From positions 124,001 through 188,000 of the forward strand of contig NZ_JAOQNX010000004.1 of the NCBI RefSeq assembly GCF_025961575.1: a stretch of 64,000 nt of DNA, read 5' to 3'. A program made the translations under genes and the position numbers. The notes below the pieces were generated by a model. That model did not search any database. It was not told the origin of the DNA and saw nothing but the letters and a program-made list of their open reading frames with translations. Positions 39,226 to 50,264 of the stretch are shown here, in pieces; the first letter of the stretch is position 1; each line of letters opens with the position of its first letter. Source of the stretch: Rhodoblastus acidophilus. Lineage in GTDB: Bacteria; Pseudomonadota; Alphaproteobacteria; Rhizobiales; Beijerinckiaceae.

Positions 39226-40464
39226 ATGATGAAAGCGGATATCGCCGTGCTCGGAGCCGGCATTGTCGGGGTGGCCGCGGCGCTGCAATTGCAGACGCGC
39301 GGACGCGAGGTGGTCCTGATCGACCGGCGCGGCGTGGGCGAGGAGACCTCGTTCGGCAATGCCGGGATCATCGAGCGCGCCAGCATTTTTCCTTACCTGT
39401 TTCCAAGGGATATCAAAAAACTCGCGGTCTACGCCTTCAACGGGCTGAATGAAGCGCGCTACCATTGGCGCGACGCGCCGGCTTTCGCGCCCTTCCTGTT
39501 CCGCTATTTCCTCGAAAGCGCCCCGCGCCGCGCCCTCGACCACGCCCTGTCGGTGCGGCCGCTGATCGAGGCCTGTCTCGACGAGCATGAGACGCTGATG
39601 GCGCAAGCCGGCGTCGACCATCTGCTGCGCAAGACCGGCTGGATCAAGCTGTTTCGCGACGAGGCGAGTTTTTCGCAGGGCCGCAGCGCTGCGGAAGCCT
39701 TAAAACCGTTTGGACTGAGGGCGGACCTGCTCGATGCGCAGGCGCTCAAGCGGCTCGAGCCGTCGCTGCGCGAGGGGTTTGGCGCGGTGCATTATCTCGA
39801 GCCCGCCTCGGTCTCCGACCCTCTGGCGCTGACGCTGGGCTATCTCAAATTGTTCGAGGCGCGCGGCGGCCGTTTTGTGCGGGGCGACGCGACCACCTTG
39901 CGGACAGCCAATGAGGGTTTTGGCGTCGCTACGGTCGAGGGGCCGCTGCTCGCTCGCGAAGTGGTCTTGTCGCTGGGGCCCTGGTCCGATCTGGTGCTGG
40001 CGCCGCTCGGCTACAAACTCCCCTTCGCGGTGAAGCGCGGCTACCATCGGCATTTTCACCCCCAGGAGGGGGCGAGCCTGTCGCGTCCGGTGCTCGACGC
40101 CGATCGCGGCTACCTGCTGGCGCCGATGGCGCAGGGCATACGCGTCACCACCGGCGCGGAATTCGCGCGCCGCGACGCGCCCCCGGATTACACCCAGGTC
40201 GAGCAAAGCGAGATTTTTGCGCGCGAGCTGTTCCCCTTGGCCGAGCGGATCGAGGAAAAGCCGTGGATGGGGAGCCGGCCCTGCCTGCCCGACATGCTGC
40301 CGGTGCTCGGCCCGGCGCCGCGTCACAAGGGCCTTTGGTTCAACTTTGGCCACCAGCACCACGGCCTGACGCTTGCGGCGGTCTGCGGCCGGCTGCTGGC
40401 GGAAATGATGACCGGCGAACAGACGTTCGCCGATCCCTCACCCTTTTCAATCGAGCGGTTCTGA
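39226..40464 (+). CDS. FAD-dependent oxidoreductase, DadA-like
   Basis: The 412-aa protein has an N-terminal Rossmann FAD motif ([18 protein letters not shown]), [12 protein letters not shown] and a C-terminal [17 protein letters not shown], the pattern of D-amino-acid dehydrogenases. The substrate could be a D-amino or secondary amino acid. ATG 39226 or 39229 are both possible starts. Confidence 0.88.
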   Translation: MMKADIAVLGAGIVGVAAALQLQTRGREVVLIDRRGVGEETSFGNAGIIERASIFPYLFPRDIKKLAVYAFNGLNEARYHWRDAPAFAPFLFRYFLESAPRRALDHALSVRPLIEACLDEHETLMAQAGVDHLLRKTGWIKLFRDEASFSQGRSAAEALKPFGLRADLLDAQALKRLEPSLREGFGAVHYLEPASVSDPLALTLGYLKLFEARGGRFVRGDATTLRTANEGFGVATVEGPLLAREVVLSLGPWSDLVLAPLGYKLPFAVKRGYHRHFHPQEGASLSRPVLDADRGYLLAPMAQGIRVTTGAEFARRDAPPDYTQVEQSEIFARELFPLAERIEEKPWMGSRPCLPDMLPVLGPAPRHKGLWFNFGHQHHGLTLAAVCGRLLAEMMTGEQTFADPSPFSIERF

Positions 40465-40472
40465 CCGTCCGA

Positions 40473-40775
40473 TCACCAACGCGGTCCGTAATAAGGACGC
40501 GGCGCGTAATAGGGGCGCGGACGATAATAGGGCCGGGGGCCGTAATAGGGGCGCGGCCCATAATAGGGTCGCGGGCCGCCCCAATAGCCGTTGGGCACGC
40601 AGCGGCCCCAGGGATTGGGGTGCCAGCCCGGTCCGCAGCCCCAGCGGACCTGCTCGATCGGCCCGGTCGTGGCCGGGGCGCCAGCCAGCGGCATGGCGCT
40701 CGCCTGCGACACGCCGGCGAATCCCGCGCCCGCAAGGGCGACGGCGACAACGAGCGATCTGAAATTCGGGATCAT
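40473..40775 (-). CDS. GCG-CRPN-type exported repeat protein
   Basis: The 100-aa product has a signal peptide (SLVVAVALAGAGFAGVSQASA), then WGCGPGWHPNPWGRCVPNGY, the Gly-Cys-Gly/CRPN prefix found before low-complexity repeats. It ends in five tandem RPYY-x-P repeats, visible as a short tandem repeat in the DNA at about 40480-40575. Function unknown; an envelope protein by inference. Confidence 0.8.
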   Translation of the reverse strand: MIPNFRSLVVAVALAGAGFAGVSQASAMPLAGAPATTGPIEQVRWGCGPGWHPNPWGRCVPNGYWGGPRPYYGPRPYYGPRPYYRPRPYYAPRPYYGPRW

Positions 40776-40920
40776 CAGGTTCCTCCTTTTTGGCGGCTTA
40801 TTGGGTGGCGCGCCGTGGAACACATACAGATTAGCCTTCGCCGCTGAACGCGTTGTGAACCAAAACGGGCAAAAACGCGTCGGGTTCACGGCGCCGGCGC
40901 GATTTCGTTAACACACAGTT

Positions 40921-41136
40921 TCACAACGAGGAACTGCGGGAAGACTTGCGCCAGAGGTTGAGCGGCTCGCGCGCGCTGGCGATCAGGCCGCCGCGGCTCC
41001 TGGCGAATTTTTCGGCCTCGTCGCGGCTGACGAACACGCCGCCTTCGCGGCCGTCGGCGCTGCGCGCCAGCCAGTGGCCGCCGGGGTCGCGACCAATCTC
41101 GAACAGCGGAGCGTCAATGCGGGGAAAAGAGTCCAT
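40921..41136 (-). CDS. Small conserved hypothetical protein
   Basis: The 71-aa soluble product has a GGHWLARSADGREGGVFVSR core followed by DEAEKFAR, like DUF2188-type small proteins. ATG 41136 is chosen; upstream the frame overlaps the nucleoside transporter. Confidence 0.6.
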   Translation of the reverse strand: MDSFPRIDAPLFEIGRDPGGHWLARSADGREGGVFVSRDEAEKFARSRGGLIASAREPLNLWRKSSRSSSL

Positions 41137-41192
41137 AGCTGTCAAATCCTGGGGAGCCCTCCATTTTGCATGAAAAAATGGCGGGAAATGGA

Positions 41193-42434
41193 TCAGGTCA
41201 AGGCGCCGATCAGCGCGCCGCCCATCAGCGAGGCCAAAGTTCCCGCCAGCAGCGCGCGAAAACTCATGGCGATAATGTCGTGCTTGCGCTCCGGCGCCAT
41301 CACGCTCAGGCCGCCGACCATGATGCCGAGCGAGCCGAAATTGGCGAAGCCGCACAGCGCATAGGTGAGGATCAGCCGCGAGCGCGGGCTCAGCGAGGTT
41401 TCGCGCGCCAGATCGAGGAAGGCGACGAATTCGTTCAAGACGGTTTTTTCGCCCAAAAGTCTGGCGGCGGCGCCGAGATCGGCGGCCTCGATCCCGATCA
41501 GCCAGGCGAACGGCCAGAACACCAGCGAAAACAACCGCTGCAACGACAAGGGCTCGCCGAAAACCGCGGGCAGGGCGCCCAGCGCCCCATTGACCAAAGC
41601 CACCAGCGCCAGAAGCACGATGATCGAGGCCAAGACATTGGCGAGAATGACGATGCCGTCGCTGGTCCCGCGCGAAATCGCCTCCAGCGCATTGCGCGGC
41701 GGGTCCGAGAGCACCAGCGGTTTTTCAGGTTCGGCCTTGGCCGGGAAGGGGATCATCAAGGCGGCGACCGCAATGGCGGCGGGCGCGGAAATCAGCGCGG
41801 CGGTGAGCACATGGGCGAAGGCGTCGGGCAGGACCGGCTGAAGAATATGGCCGTAGATCGCCATCACCGTGCCGGCGATCCCCGCCATGCCGACACTCAT
41901 CAGGCAGAAAATCTCGCCGCGATGCATCTGGGCGAGATAGGGCCGCACCAGGATCGGCGCCTCGACCATGCCGACAAAGACATTGACCGCGGCGCCGGTG
42001 CCCAGCGCCCCGCCGACGCCGATGGTCCGGCGCAGGACGAAGGCCATGCCGGCGACCACCCGCTGCAACAGGCCCCAATGGAACAGCAGCGACGCCAGCG
42101 CGCAGACCACCAGGATCATCGGAAAGACGCGGAAGGCGAGCGACAGCGGCGAGCCCTTGCCGTTGAGCTCGAAGGGCAGGGGGCCGCCGCCGACATAGCC
42201 AAAGACGAAACTGGTGCCCGCCTCGGTCGCGCGGTCGAGCGCGCCCACGCCTTGCGCGAGAAAAGCCATCGTGCTCGACGCCGCGGGGATTTTCAGCAGC
42301 AGCACGGCGAGCGCCGCCTGCAGGGCGACGCCGGCGATGACGACGCGCGGGGAAATGGCGCGGCGGTCCTCGCTGAGGAGAGCGGCAAGGCCAAGCAGGG
42401 CGAGGAGGGCGAGACAGCCGTGAAGCAGATGCAT
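41193..42434 (-). CDS. NupC-type concentrative nucleoside transporter
   Basis: The 413-aa protein has about eight to ten membrane segments and the CNT signatures GYVGGGPLPFE, NVFVGMVEAPILVRPYL, KTVLNEFVAFLDL and YALCGFANFGSLGIMVGGL. It imports nucleosides with H+ or Na+. ATG 42434 is the start with a good N-terminal helix. Confidence 0.93.
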   Translation of the reverse strand: MHLLHGCLALLALLGLAALLSEDRRAISPRVVIAGVALQAALAVLLLKIPAASSTMAFLAQGVGALDRATEAGTSFVFGYVGGGPLPFELNGKGSPLSLAFRVFPMILVVCALASLLFHWGLLQRVVAGMAFVLRRTIGVGGALGTGAAVNVFVGMVEAPILVRPYLAQMHRGEIFCLMSVGMAGIAGTVMAIYGHILQPVLPDAFAHVLTAALISAPAAIAVAALMIPFPAKAEPEKPLVLSDPPRNALEAISRGTSDGIVILANVLASIIVLLALVALVNGALGALPAVFGEPLSLQRLFSLVFWPFAWLIGIEAADLGAAARLLGEKTVLNEFVAFLDLARETSLSPRSRLILTYALCGFANFGSLGIMVGGLSVMAPERKHDIIAMSFRALLAGTLASLMGGALIGALT

Positions 42435-42880
42435 GGTGGGGACGCAAGTATGAGGCCGCCGCGAGACCGGCGCCACTGCGTATTAGTACGCAATTGCCTC
42501 GCGTCAAGCTTGCGATCAATGTCAGCAGACGGACATCTGGACTCCGGTGGGAAGCCGGGGGTCGGGCGAAGGTTACCAGGGGAGAGAAGGTAAGAACAAT
42601 TCGCTCGATCGGACTTCGGGTCAACGGAAGATGCCCCCGCCATCACCCGCAGCAGCCGCCGCAAGGCGGCTTTTCTTTTGCGCCTGCCTGCTGCGACGCT
42701 TCTTGCGCGTTGGGGAACCCGGGGCTGCAACTTTTTGCGCTGTCGCTGGTTAGGTGTCGCAAAGGCCCCCGCCTCCCACGCCTCGTCCGGGCGAGCCGGC
42801 CAAAAACGCGAAACATGCGCGCCGCCCCCATTCCGGGGCGAGCTTTTGGCGGACGGGGCAACCAAGCTTGGAGCTTCACA
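42435..42880. other. 446-bp intergenic region with a terminator, possible small RNA
   Basis: No gene is supported here. A perfect terminator at 42654-42679 on the plus strand has no annotated gene before it, so the stretch about 42480-42655 may hold a small RNA. A purine-rich run (GGGGAGAGAAGG) lies near 42575. I could not match it to a known riboswitch or RNA. Confidence 0.3.
42654..42679 (+). terminator. Rho-independent terminator
   Basis: AGCCGCC-GCAA-GGCGGCT stem with a TTTTCTTTT tail. It is nearly the same hairpin as at 43292. Confidence 0.85.
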
Positions 42881-43273
42881 ATGTGCGACTATTCGCTTGA
42901 ATTCTATGCGACCCGCCAGGCGCAGGAAAACGAAGTCTATGTGACCACCCGCTTCCCCAGCGGCTCCATGGGTTTTGCCGCGCCCGGCGACTGCACCACC
43001 GCCGTCTGCGTCACCTATGGGACCAAGATGACCCTGGAAAACCTGCCGCCCGAACTGCAGCATGAGCTCGGCGTCGGCCCGATCGAAACCATCGTGTTCG
43101 CCCGCATCGAAGAGGGCCTGCATCATGACGGCGTGCGCTTCTCCAATGGCCGCACCGTTCTGCTGCATCGTCTCGGCGTCGGCGTGCTCGGCAGCATGGT
43201 GAGCGACACCGCTTTGCCGGAGCGCAAGGAAGCGCCGGTGGAGAAGAAGATCCCGGTCGAACCCGCGGAGTGA
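42881..43273 (+). CDS. Conserved protein of unknown function (MCDYSL family)
   Basis: The 130-aa soluble protein begins MCDYSLEFYATRQAQENE, a start seen in uncharacterised proteins of related bacteria. A middle GFAAPGDCTTAVCVTYG holds two Cys residues, and the tail is acidic and Lys-rich. It is flanked by matching terminators and forms its own unit. The frame runs back to 42494, but the terminator there excludes a longer protein. Confidence 0.75.
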   Translation: MCDYSLEFYATRQAQENEVYVTTRFPSGSMGFAAPGDCTTAVCVTYGTKMTLENLPPELQHELGVGPIETIVFARIEEGLHHDGVRFSNGRTVLLHRLGVGVLGSMVSDTALPERKEAPVEKKIPVEPAE

Positions 43274-43291
43274 CGCAAGTCGCCAAAAGTT

Positions 43292-43316
43292 AAAGCCGCC
43301 GAAAGGCGGCTTTTTT
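43292..43316 (+). terminator. Rho-independent terminator of the MCDYSL gene
   Basis: AAAGCCGCC-GAAA-GGCGGCTTT stem followed by a T-run, 18 bp past the stop. It also stands at the 3' end of cbbX on the other strand. Confidence 0.92.
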
Positions 43317-43333
43317 CGTTGATGGCGTTTCGT

Positions 43334-44260
43334 TTATTGCGCTGCGCTGCGCTCGTGGGCGAGGCCGCCGGCGAAAACCCTGGAGGCGTTGATGTCGGCG
43401 GCGGTCAGCGTCGACAAAGCCGCGGCGTCCACCGGCGCGCCCGCTTCGAACAGGCGGTTGGCCTGCCGCAGACGGGCGCGGTCGAGCGCATTGCGGATCG
43501 AACGGGCGTTGGCGAAATGCGGCTGCGCCCTGCGCGCGGAAATATAGGCGCGCATCGCCTCCAGCGCGGCGGGGTCGAAGCGATATTCGCCGCCCGCCAG
43601 CATGGTTTGCGCAATGCGCAACAATTCCTCGTCGCTGTAGTCGGGGAATTCGATGTGGTGGGCGATGCGCGAGCGGAATCCGGGGTTCGACCGAAAGAAA
43701 TTGTCCATGCGGTCGGCATAGCCGGCGAGGATGACGACGAGATCGTCGCGATGGTTCTCCATCACCTGCAACAGGATTTCGATGGCCTCCTGGCCATAGT
43801 CGCGCTCATTGTCGGGCTTATAGAGATAATAGGCCTCGTCGATGAACAGCACGCCGCCCATGGCCTTTTTCAGGACTTCGCGGGTTTTGGGCGCGGTATG
43901 GCCGATGTACTGGCCGACGAGATCGTCGCGGGTCACCGAGACCAGATGGCCTTTGCGGACATAGCCGAGCCGGTGCAGCAGGCCGGCCATTTTGAGCGCC
44001 ACCGTGGTTTTTCCGACGCCGGGATTGCCGGTAAAACTCATGTGCAGGGTCGGCGTCTCATGGGCGAGGCCGAGTTTTTTGCGCGCGCGATCGACCAGCA
44101 GCAGGGCGGCCGTCTCGCGGATGCGCTGTTTGACCGGCGCGAGGCCAATCAATTCCTCGTCCAGCTCGCGTAAAATGTCGGCGACGCCGGAGGAATGAAA
44201 ATCCGCGGCGAGATCGATTTTGTCGGGCGTTTCCACGGGCAGGACAACGGCTTCGGGCAT
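43334..44260 (-). CDS. cbbX: Red-type RuBisCO activase CbbX
   Basis: AAA+ motor that pulls on the CbbL C-terminus to free inhibited sites. The 308-aa protein has Walker [12 protein letters not shown], the pore-loop Tyr in YIGHT, Walker [13 protein letters not shown] and sensor [14 protein letters not shown] 44260 (MPEAVV) is the start; a TTG at 44272 is in frame. It lies 54 bp after cbbS in the same operon. Confidence 0.97.
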   Translation of the reverse strand: MPEAVVLPVETPDKIDLAADFHSSGVADILRELDEELIGLAPVKQRIRETAALLLVDRARKKLGLAHETPTLHMSFTGNPGVGKTTVALKMAGLLHRLGYVRKGHLVSVTRDDLVGQYIGHTAPKTREVLKKAMGGVLFIDEAYYLYKPDNERDYGQEAIEILLQVMENHRDDLVVILAGYADRMDNFFRSNPGFRSRIAHHIEFPDYSDEELLRIAQTMLAGGEYRFDPAALEAMRAYISARRAQPHFANARSIRNALDRARLRQANRLFEAGAPVDAAALSTLTAADINASRVFAGGLAHERSAAQ

Positions 44261-44314
44261 GGGGCGTTCCAAAAAATGGGGCCGGCGGGGGAGGACGCCG
44301 ACCCCCTCGGGGAG

Positions 44315-44707
44315 TTAGGGCTGAACGGTCGACAGGGTGTAGTTCATCGAGCGGCCGCGCACGTCGGTGCGGGTCATGGCGAAGCGTGGCTCCACCTTGG
44401 GCCGCTGCACGAGGAAGGCGGTGCGCACCGTCTCGAAACCGCGGGTGGAATCGAAGGCGATCAGCTTGATGTAGACGTCCGGATTGGCCTTGCGGCAGGC
44501 GTCCAGCTCCATCATCACGCCAGCGGCGTCCTTCAGGTCGAACATGGGATTGCCCCACATTTCCCAATAGGTGTTCCGGGGATGGGGATCGTCGGAATAT
44601 TCGATGCCGATGGCCCAGTCGTTGCGCAGGCAATATTCGACCTGGGCGCGGATTTGCTCGTCGGTGAGGTCGGGCAGGAAAGAAAAACAGCCCTGGGTGA
44701 TGCGCAT
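44315..44707 (-). CDS. cbbS: RuBisCO small subunit, red type
   Basis: The 130-aa small subunit begins MRITQGCFSFLPDLTD and has the long C-terminal extension that forms a beta-barrel in red-type enzymes (YTLSTVQP at the end). It follows cbbL, separated from it by a REP pair in a 176-bp gap. Confidence 0.98.
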   Translation of the reverse strand: MRITQGCFSFLPDLTDEQIRAQVEYCLRNDWAIGIEYSDDPHPRNTYWEMWGNPMFDLKDAAGVMMELDACRKANPDVYIKLIAFDSTRGFETVRTAFLVQRPKVEPRFAMTRTDVRGRSMNYTLSTVQP

Positions 44708-44763
44708 GGGAAAATCCTCCTACAAGTCACGAACGCTCGTCGTGATCGCGTCAACATGATGTC

Positions 44764-44872
44764 GTCATGGCCGGGCTTGTCCCGGCCATCCACGCGGCGC
44801 CGCAACGCGAGCTGTTTCAGAACCGGGTCTGGCGGGTCGGCGTGGATGCCCGGCACAAGGCCGGGCATGACG
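44764..44872. repeat. REP pair, copy C, between cbbL and cbbS
   Basis: GTCATGGCCGGGCTTGTCCC on the left and an inverted CGTGGATGCCCGGCACAAGG arm on the right. It is transcribed as part of the cbbLS intercistronic RNA and could fold into two strong hairpins. Confidence 0.9.
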
Positions 44873-44883
44873 TGCGTGGGTCA

Positions 44884-46371
<1,488 letters not shown>

Positions 46372-46404
46372 TCAAACCATAGATTGGCAGAGGATTTTGT
46401 TTAA

Positions 46405-46420
46405 GTTCATTGTTTTGAAC
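46405..46420. promoter_or_regulatory. Probable CbbR binding site
   Basis: GTTCATTGTTTTGAAC is an inverted repeat (GTTCA-N6-TGAAC) and contains a T-N11-A LysR core. It lies in the 100-bp cbbL-cbbR gap, 24 bp before cbbR and 60 bp before cbbL. Confidence 0.65.
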
Positions 46421-46444
46421 GTGATCTCATACTAGAGTAAAACA

Positions 46445-47344
46445 ATGTTGCGACGGATCACGCTCCACCAGTTGCGCCTGTTCGCCGCGCTCGCGCGGAC
46501 CATGAACATGACGCGGGCGGCGGAGGAGCTGCACATGACGCCGTCCGCCTTTTCCATTCAGATCAAGCAACTCGCCGACAGCTTCGGGGTTGCCCTGCAC
46601 GAGCAGGTCGGCAAAAAACTTTTCTTGACCGAGGCGGGCCGGGCGGTCGCGGTCGCGGCGCGCGAAATGGTCGAGCGGCTCGACCTGCTCGGCATGGAAA
46701 TCGCGGACATGCAGGGGCTGGAGCGCGGGACGCTGCGCGTCGCCATGATCACCACGGCGCGCTATTTCGCCACGCGGCTGATCGGCGATTTCTGCCGAGC
46801 CCACAAGAACATTGAATTCGTTCTAGAAGTGGTCAACCGCGACCAGATCCTGCATCGCATGCGGGAAAATCTCGACGACCTCTATATTATGGGGCAGGTC
46901 CCGGAAGAGCTGGATGTCGTCGCCTTTCCGGTCGCCGAAAACCCGCTCGTCGTCATCGCCCCGGCGGATCATCCGCTGTGCGGGGAGACGAGAATTGCGC
47001 CGCAGCGCCTGGCGCAAGAGCCGTTCATCCTGCGCGAGGCCGGTTCGGGCACGCGGCAGGCGATCGAGCGGTTTTTCGAGCGCCATCGCGTCAGCCCGCC
47101 GGTGCGCATGAGCCTGGGCTCGGACGAGACCATCAAGCAGGTGGTGGCGGCGGGCCTCGGCCTCACCGCGCTGTCGCGTCACGTGCTGGCGCTCGACGCC
47201 GCCTCGGGCGCATTGAGCGAACTCGACGTCGAGGGCTTTCCGATCGCGCGGCAATGGTATGTGGCGCATCTCCGCGCCAAAAAACTGTCGCCGCCCGCCC
47301 GCGCCTTTCTCGACATGCTGAAGGGCAAGCCGCCGGCGCCCTGA
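46445..47344 (+). CDS. cbbR: LysR-type regulator CbbR
   Basis: The 299-aa activator has an N-terminal HTH (TLHQLRLFAALARTMNMTRA, then EELHMTPSAFSIQIKQL) and a two-lobed effector domain. Its divergent position next to cbbL is the standard place for CbbR, which activates the cbb operon in response to metabolites such as RuBP. Confidence 0.95.
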   Translation: MLRRITLHQLRLFAALARTMNMTRAAEELHMTPSAFSIQIKQLADSFGVALHEQVGKKLFLTEAGRAVAVAAREMVERLDLLGMEIADMQGLERGTLRVAMITTARYFATRLIGDFCRAHKNIEFVLEVVNRDQILHRMRENLDDLYIMGQVPEELDVVAFPVAENPLVVIAPADHPLCGETRIAPQRLAQEPFILREAGSGTRQAIERFFERHRVSPPVRMSLGSDETIKQVVAAGLGLTALSRHVLALDAASGALSELDVEGFPIARQWYVAHLRAKKLSPPARAFLDMLKGKPPAP

Positions 47345-47348
47345 CCGC

Positions 47349-47672
47349 TCACGCGCGCCAAGAATCGTAAATTCCCAGGCAGCGCCAAGCGTCGCCATCG
47401 CAATGATAGACCTGCGCCGGCCAGGAATAGGGGGCGAGATAGGCGACGGCGACGATCAGCGCCAGGATCAGCCAGGGATAGGCAACGGGATAGCGGAAAT
47501 CGTCGCTGATCCAGAAGAACAGCGCGTCGGCGCAGGTGCGCAGCAGCGAGCGCGAGGCGCGCTGGCTCGGCGGCCGCGCGTCATCGGCCTTATGCGCGGC
47601 GGCGATCATGAAGCCGAGAATCAGCGAGGCGGATGCAAAAATCAGCAGTCCCGTCGGGATATGCAGCGGCAT
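47349..47672 (-). CDS. Small membrane protein of unknown function
   Basis: The 107-aa product has two hydrophobic segments (about residues 8-25 and 65-82) and a C-terminal Cys pair (YHCDGDAWRC). No family recognised. It is convergent with cbbR, ending 4 bp away. Confidence 0.65.
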   Translation of the reverse strand: MPLHIPTGLLIFASASLILGFMIAAAHKADDARPPSQRASRSLLRTCADALFFWISDDFRYPVAYPWLILALIVAVAYLAPYSWPAQVYHCDGDAWRCLGIYDSWRA

Positions 47673-47683
47673 GGCGGGAATCC

Positions 47684-47698
47684 ATATTCGTTGAATAT
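47684..47698. promoter_or_regulatory. Palindrome upstream of the 47349 gene
   Basis: ATATTC-GTT-GAATAT is a perfect inverted repeat 12 bp upstream of the minus-strand ATG at 47672. It could be an operator; the partner protein is unknown. Confidence 0.35.
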
Positions 47699-47857
47699 CG
47701 TGATGGCAAAATACCGGCGTCGATTTGAAATGACGTTACGTCAATACGGCAAATCTATTGCGTTGAATCGTTAAGCTCTGGTGAGCATCGGCGACCGGCC
47801 CGCAACTTTCCGCGGGCCGCGCGGTTATTCCTGAAAGCCTTTTCCAGGGAGTCTCGC

Positions 47858-48049
47858 GTGAAAAGCGTGAAATGTGTTGTGGTCGTGGCGACGCTGTTCG
47901 GCGTCAGCCTCGCGACCACCCCCGCTCTCGCCGGCTGCTACCGCATGGGCGAGACCGGCTATCATTGGTACCGCTCCTGTGTGGGGCCGAGTTTTTTATA
48001 CCCCCACCATCGCCGCTGCGCCCGCCATCACGGCTGCCGCTACCGCTGA
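47858..48049 (+). CDS. Small exported Cys/His-rich protein
   Basis: The 63-aa product has a signal peptide (VKCVVVVATLFGVSLATTPALA), then a mature 38-residue peptide with four Cys and several His (HHRRCARHHGCRYR). It might bind metal. GTG 47858 is the start. A hairpin GGCCCGC/GCGGGCC lies at 47797-47818 upstream. Confidence 0.6.
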   Translation: MKSVKCVVVVATLFGVSLATTPALAGCYRMGETGYHWYRSCVGPSFLYPHHRRCARHHGCRYR

Positions 48050-48058
48050 AACGCGGGT

Positions 48059-48430
48059 TCAGCCAGCGAACTGCCCGAGCGCCTCTTCCGACACCGGCGT
48101 GATCGCCACGGATTCCCCGCAGCCGCAGGACGAGGTCTCGTTGGGATTCTTGAAGGTGAAGGTGGACGACATTTTCGTCGTTTCGAAATCCATTTGCGCG
48201 CCGATCAGGAACAGCACAGCCTTGGGGTCGATCAGGACTTTCGCGCCCTTGTCTTCCACCAGCAATTCGCCGGGATTTTGCTCCTGCGCCATTTCCACCG
48301 TGTAGGACATGCCGGCGCAGCCGCCGTTCTTCACGCCGACGCGCAAGGCGATTCCGCCGGCCTTGTCCACCAGCGCTTTCACGCGCGCCGCGGCGGCGTC
48401 GGTGAGTTCCATTACGGGGCGTCCGGCCAT
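48059..48430 (-). CDS. A-type Fe-S cluster carrier (SufA/IscA family)
   Basis: The 123-aa protein has the three conserved Cys in VKNGGCAGMSYTVE and SSCGCGESV. It takes clusters from SufBCD/IscU and passes them on. ATG 48430 with GGAG is the start; the frame runs to 48457. No other suf or isc genes are near. Confidence 0.94.
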   Translation of the reverse strand: MAGRPVMELTDAAAARVKALVDKAGGIALRVGVKNGGCAGMSYTVEMAQEQNPGELLVEDKGAKVLIDPKAVLFLIGAQMDFETTKMSSTFTFKNPNETSSCGCGESVAITPVSEEALGQFAG

Positions 48431-48595
48431 GTTCTGCTCCAAATCTTGCTCATCCAAATATAGGGCGCGCCCGCGCCTTTGAAAAGTCAGGCCGGCGCCT
48501 GCCTTCGGTCATGCGCGATCCCTAGCGGCGCAACCCTCCGTCGCATTGACTTCCCTTTCGCGCGCGCCCAAAACAGCCGTCCTAACGAGGCTGTC

Positions 48596-49204
48596 ATGAC
48601 TTCCGTTTCCGTCACGCTGATCGACAATTACGATTCCTTCACCTTCAATCTCGTGCATTACTTTGGCGCGCTCGGCGCCGATGTGAAGGTGGTGCGCAAC
48701 GACCAGACCACGGTCGAGCAGGTGATGGGCGAGGACCCGGATTGCCTGGTGCTGTCGCCCGGGCCCTGCACCCCCCGCGAAGCCGGCATCTGCTGCGACC
48801 TGATCCGCGCCGCCAAGGAAAAAATTCCGCTGTTCGGCGTCTGCCTCGGCCACCAGGCCATCGGCGAAGTGTTCGGCGGCGAAGTGGTGCGCGCGCCCAG
48901 CCCCATCCACGGCAAGATCGCCGAGATCCACCACACCGGCGAAACCGTTTTTCATGGCCTGCCCTCGCCCTACAAGGCGACGCGCTACCATTCGCTGGTG
49001 GTGCGGCGCGAGAGCCTGCCGACCGAACTCGCGGTCACCGCGCAAACCCCGGATGGCCTGATCATGGGCCTGTCGCACATCACCCATCCCGTCCATGGCG
49101 TGCAGTTCCATCCCGAAAGCATCGCCAGCGAGCACGGCCATGCGCTGTTGAAGAATTTCCTCGACCTCGCGCGCAAATGGAACGCCGCCAAGCGGAGGAA
49201 ATGA
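48596..49204 (+). CDS. trpG: Anthranilate synthase component II (glutamine amidotransferase)
   Basis: The 202-aa class I amidotransferase has the Cys nucleophile in FGVCLGHQAIGEVFGG and the His-Glu of FHPESIASEHG. It supplies NH3 to TrpE for tryptophan, or possibly to PabB. The stop TGA lies inside the ATGATG of trpD. Confidence 0.96.
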   Translation: MTSVSVTLIDNYDSFTFNLVHYFGALGADVKVVRNDQTTVEQVMGEDPDCLVLSPGPCTPREAGICCDLIRAAKEKIPLFGVCLGHQAIGEVFGGEVVRAPSPIHGKIAEIHHTGETVFHGLPSPYKATRYHSLVVRRESLPTELAVTAQTPDGLIMGLSHITHPVHGVQFHPESIASEHGHALLKNFLDLARKWNAAKRRK

Positions 49205-50238
49205 TGGAGGCGTTCAAGCCTTTTCTCGCGCGGATTTCGGAAAAATCCTCGCTCGGCCGCGCCGAGGCGGAAAAAGCCTTCGGCCTGATCCTTTCCGGCG
49301 AGGCGACGCCGGCGCAGATTGGCGCCTTCCTGATGGGCCTGCGGCTGCGCGGCGAATCCCTCGACGAACTGACCGGCGCGGTCTCGGCCATGCGCGCCCG
49401 CATGTTGCGGGTCACGGCCCCTCCCGGCGCCATCGACGTGGTCGGCACCGGCGGCGACGGCGCCCAGACCTATAATATTTCGACGCTGGCGGCGATCATC
49501 GTCGCCGCCTGCGGCGTACCGGTGGCCAAGCACGGCAATCGCGCGGCTTCGTCCTTTTCCGGCGCCTCCGACGTCTTGACCGGCCTGGGCGTGCGCATCG
49601 GCATCCCGCCGGATGTGGTCGAACAATGCCTGCATGAGTGCAATATCGGCTTCATGACGGCGCAGGCGCATCATCCCGCTATGGCTCTGGTGGCGCCTGT
49701 TCGCAAGGAGCTGGGGGTGCGCACGCTGTTCAACCTGCTGGGGCCGCTCTCCAATCCGGCCGGCGTCACCCGCGCGCTGATCGGCGTCGCCGACGCCAAA
49801 TGGATGGACTATATCGCCAAGACCATGGATACGCTCGGCGCCGAAAAACTCTGGGTCGCCCATGGGTCGGACGGGCTCGACGAGATCACCACCACGGGGC
49901 CGACGGAGATTCTCGAGCTCGAGGGCGGCCGGATGCGCCGGTTCATCGTCACCCCGGAAGAGGCCGGCCTTGCGCGCGCGCAAATGGCCGATCTGCGCGG
50001 CGGCGATCCCGCCTACAACGCCGCGGCCCTGCGCGCCGTTCTCAAGGGCGAGAAGAACGCGTATCGCGACATCGCCGTGCTCAACGCCGCCGCCGCCCTT
50101 GTGGTGGCGGGCAAGGCCGAGGGGTTGAAGGACGGCGCCCGCTGCGCGGAAGGCGCGCTGGACAGCGGAAAAGCACATGATACGCTTGAGAATCTGATAA
50201 GAACCAGCAAAGAGGCGACAGAACACACCGTTCGTTGA
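49201..50238 (+). CDS. trpD: Anthranilate phosphoribosyltransferase
   Basis: Joins anthranilate and PRPP. The 345-aa product shows [31 protein letters not shown] and GPLSNPAG. It starts at ATG 49201 or 49204 with a GGAGG box, overlapping trpG. Confidence 0.97.
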   Translation: MMEAFKPFLARISEKSSLGRAEAEKAFGLILSGEATPAQIGAFLMGLRLRGESLDELTGAVSAMRARMLRVTAPPGAIDVVGTGGDGAQTYNISTLAAIIVAACGVPVAKHGNRAASSFSGASDVLTGLGVRIGIPPDVVEQCLHECNIGFMTAQAHHPAMALVAPVRKELGVRTLFNLLGPLSNPAGVTRALIGVADAKWMDYIAKTMDTLGAEKLWVAHGSDGLDEITTTGPTEILELEGGRMRRFIVTPEEAGLARAQMADLRGGDPAYNAAALRAVLKGEKNAYRDIAVLNAAAALVVAGKAEGLKDGARCAEGALDSGKAHDTLENLIRTSKEATEHTVR

Positions 50239-50264
50239 CAAGCCATCGAGGAAACACGCGCTCC

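Noticed and set aside
41166-42593. A 475-codon plus-strand frame over the nucleoside transporter
   Set aside because: Gln/Asp/His/Arg-rich antisense frame. The minus strand carries clear CNT motifs.
42480-42655. Cobalamin or other known riboswitch
   Set aside because: The conserved boxes were not found by eye, and the gene downstream has no matching role.
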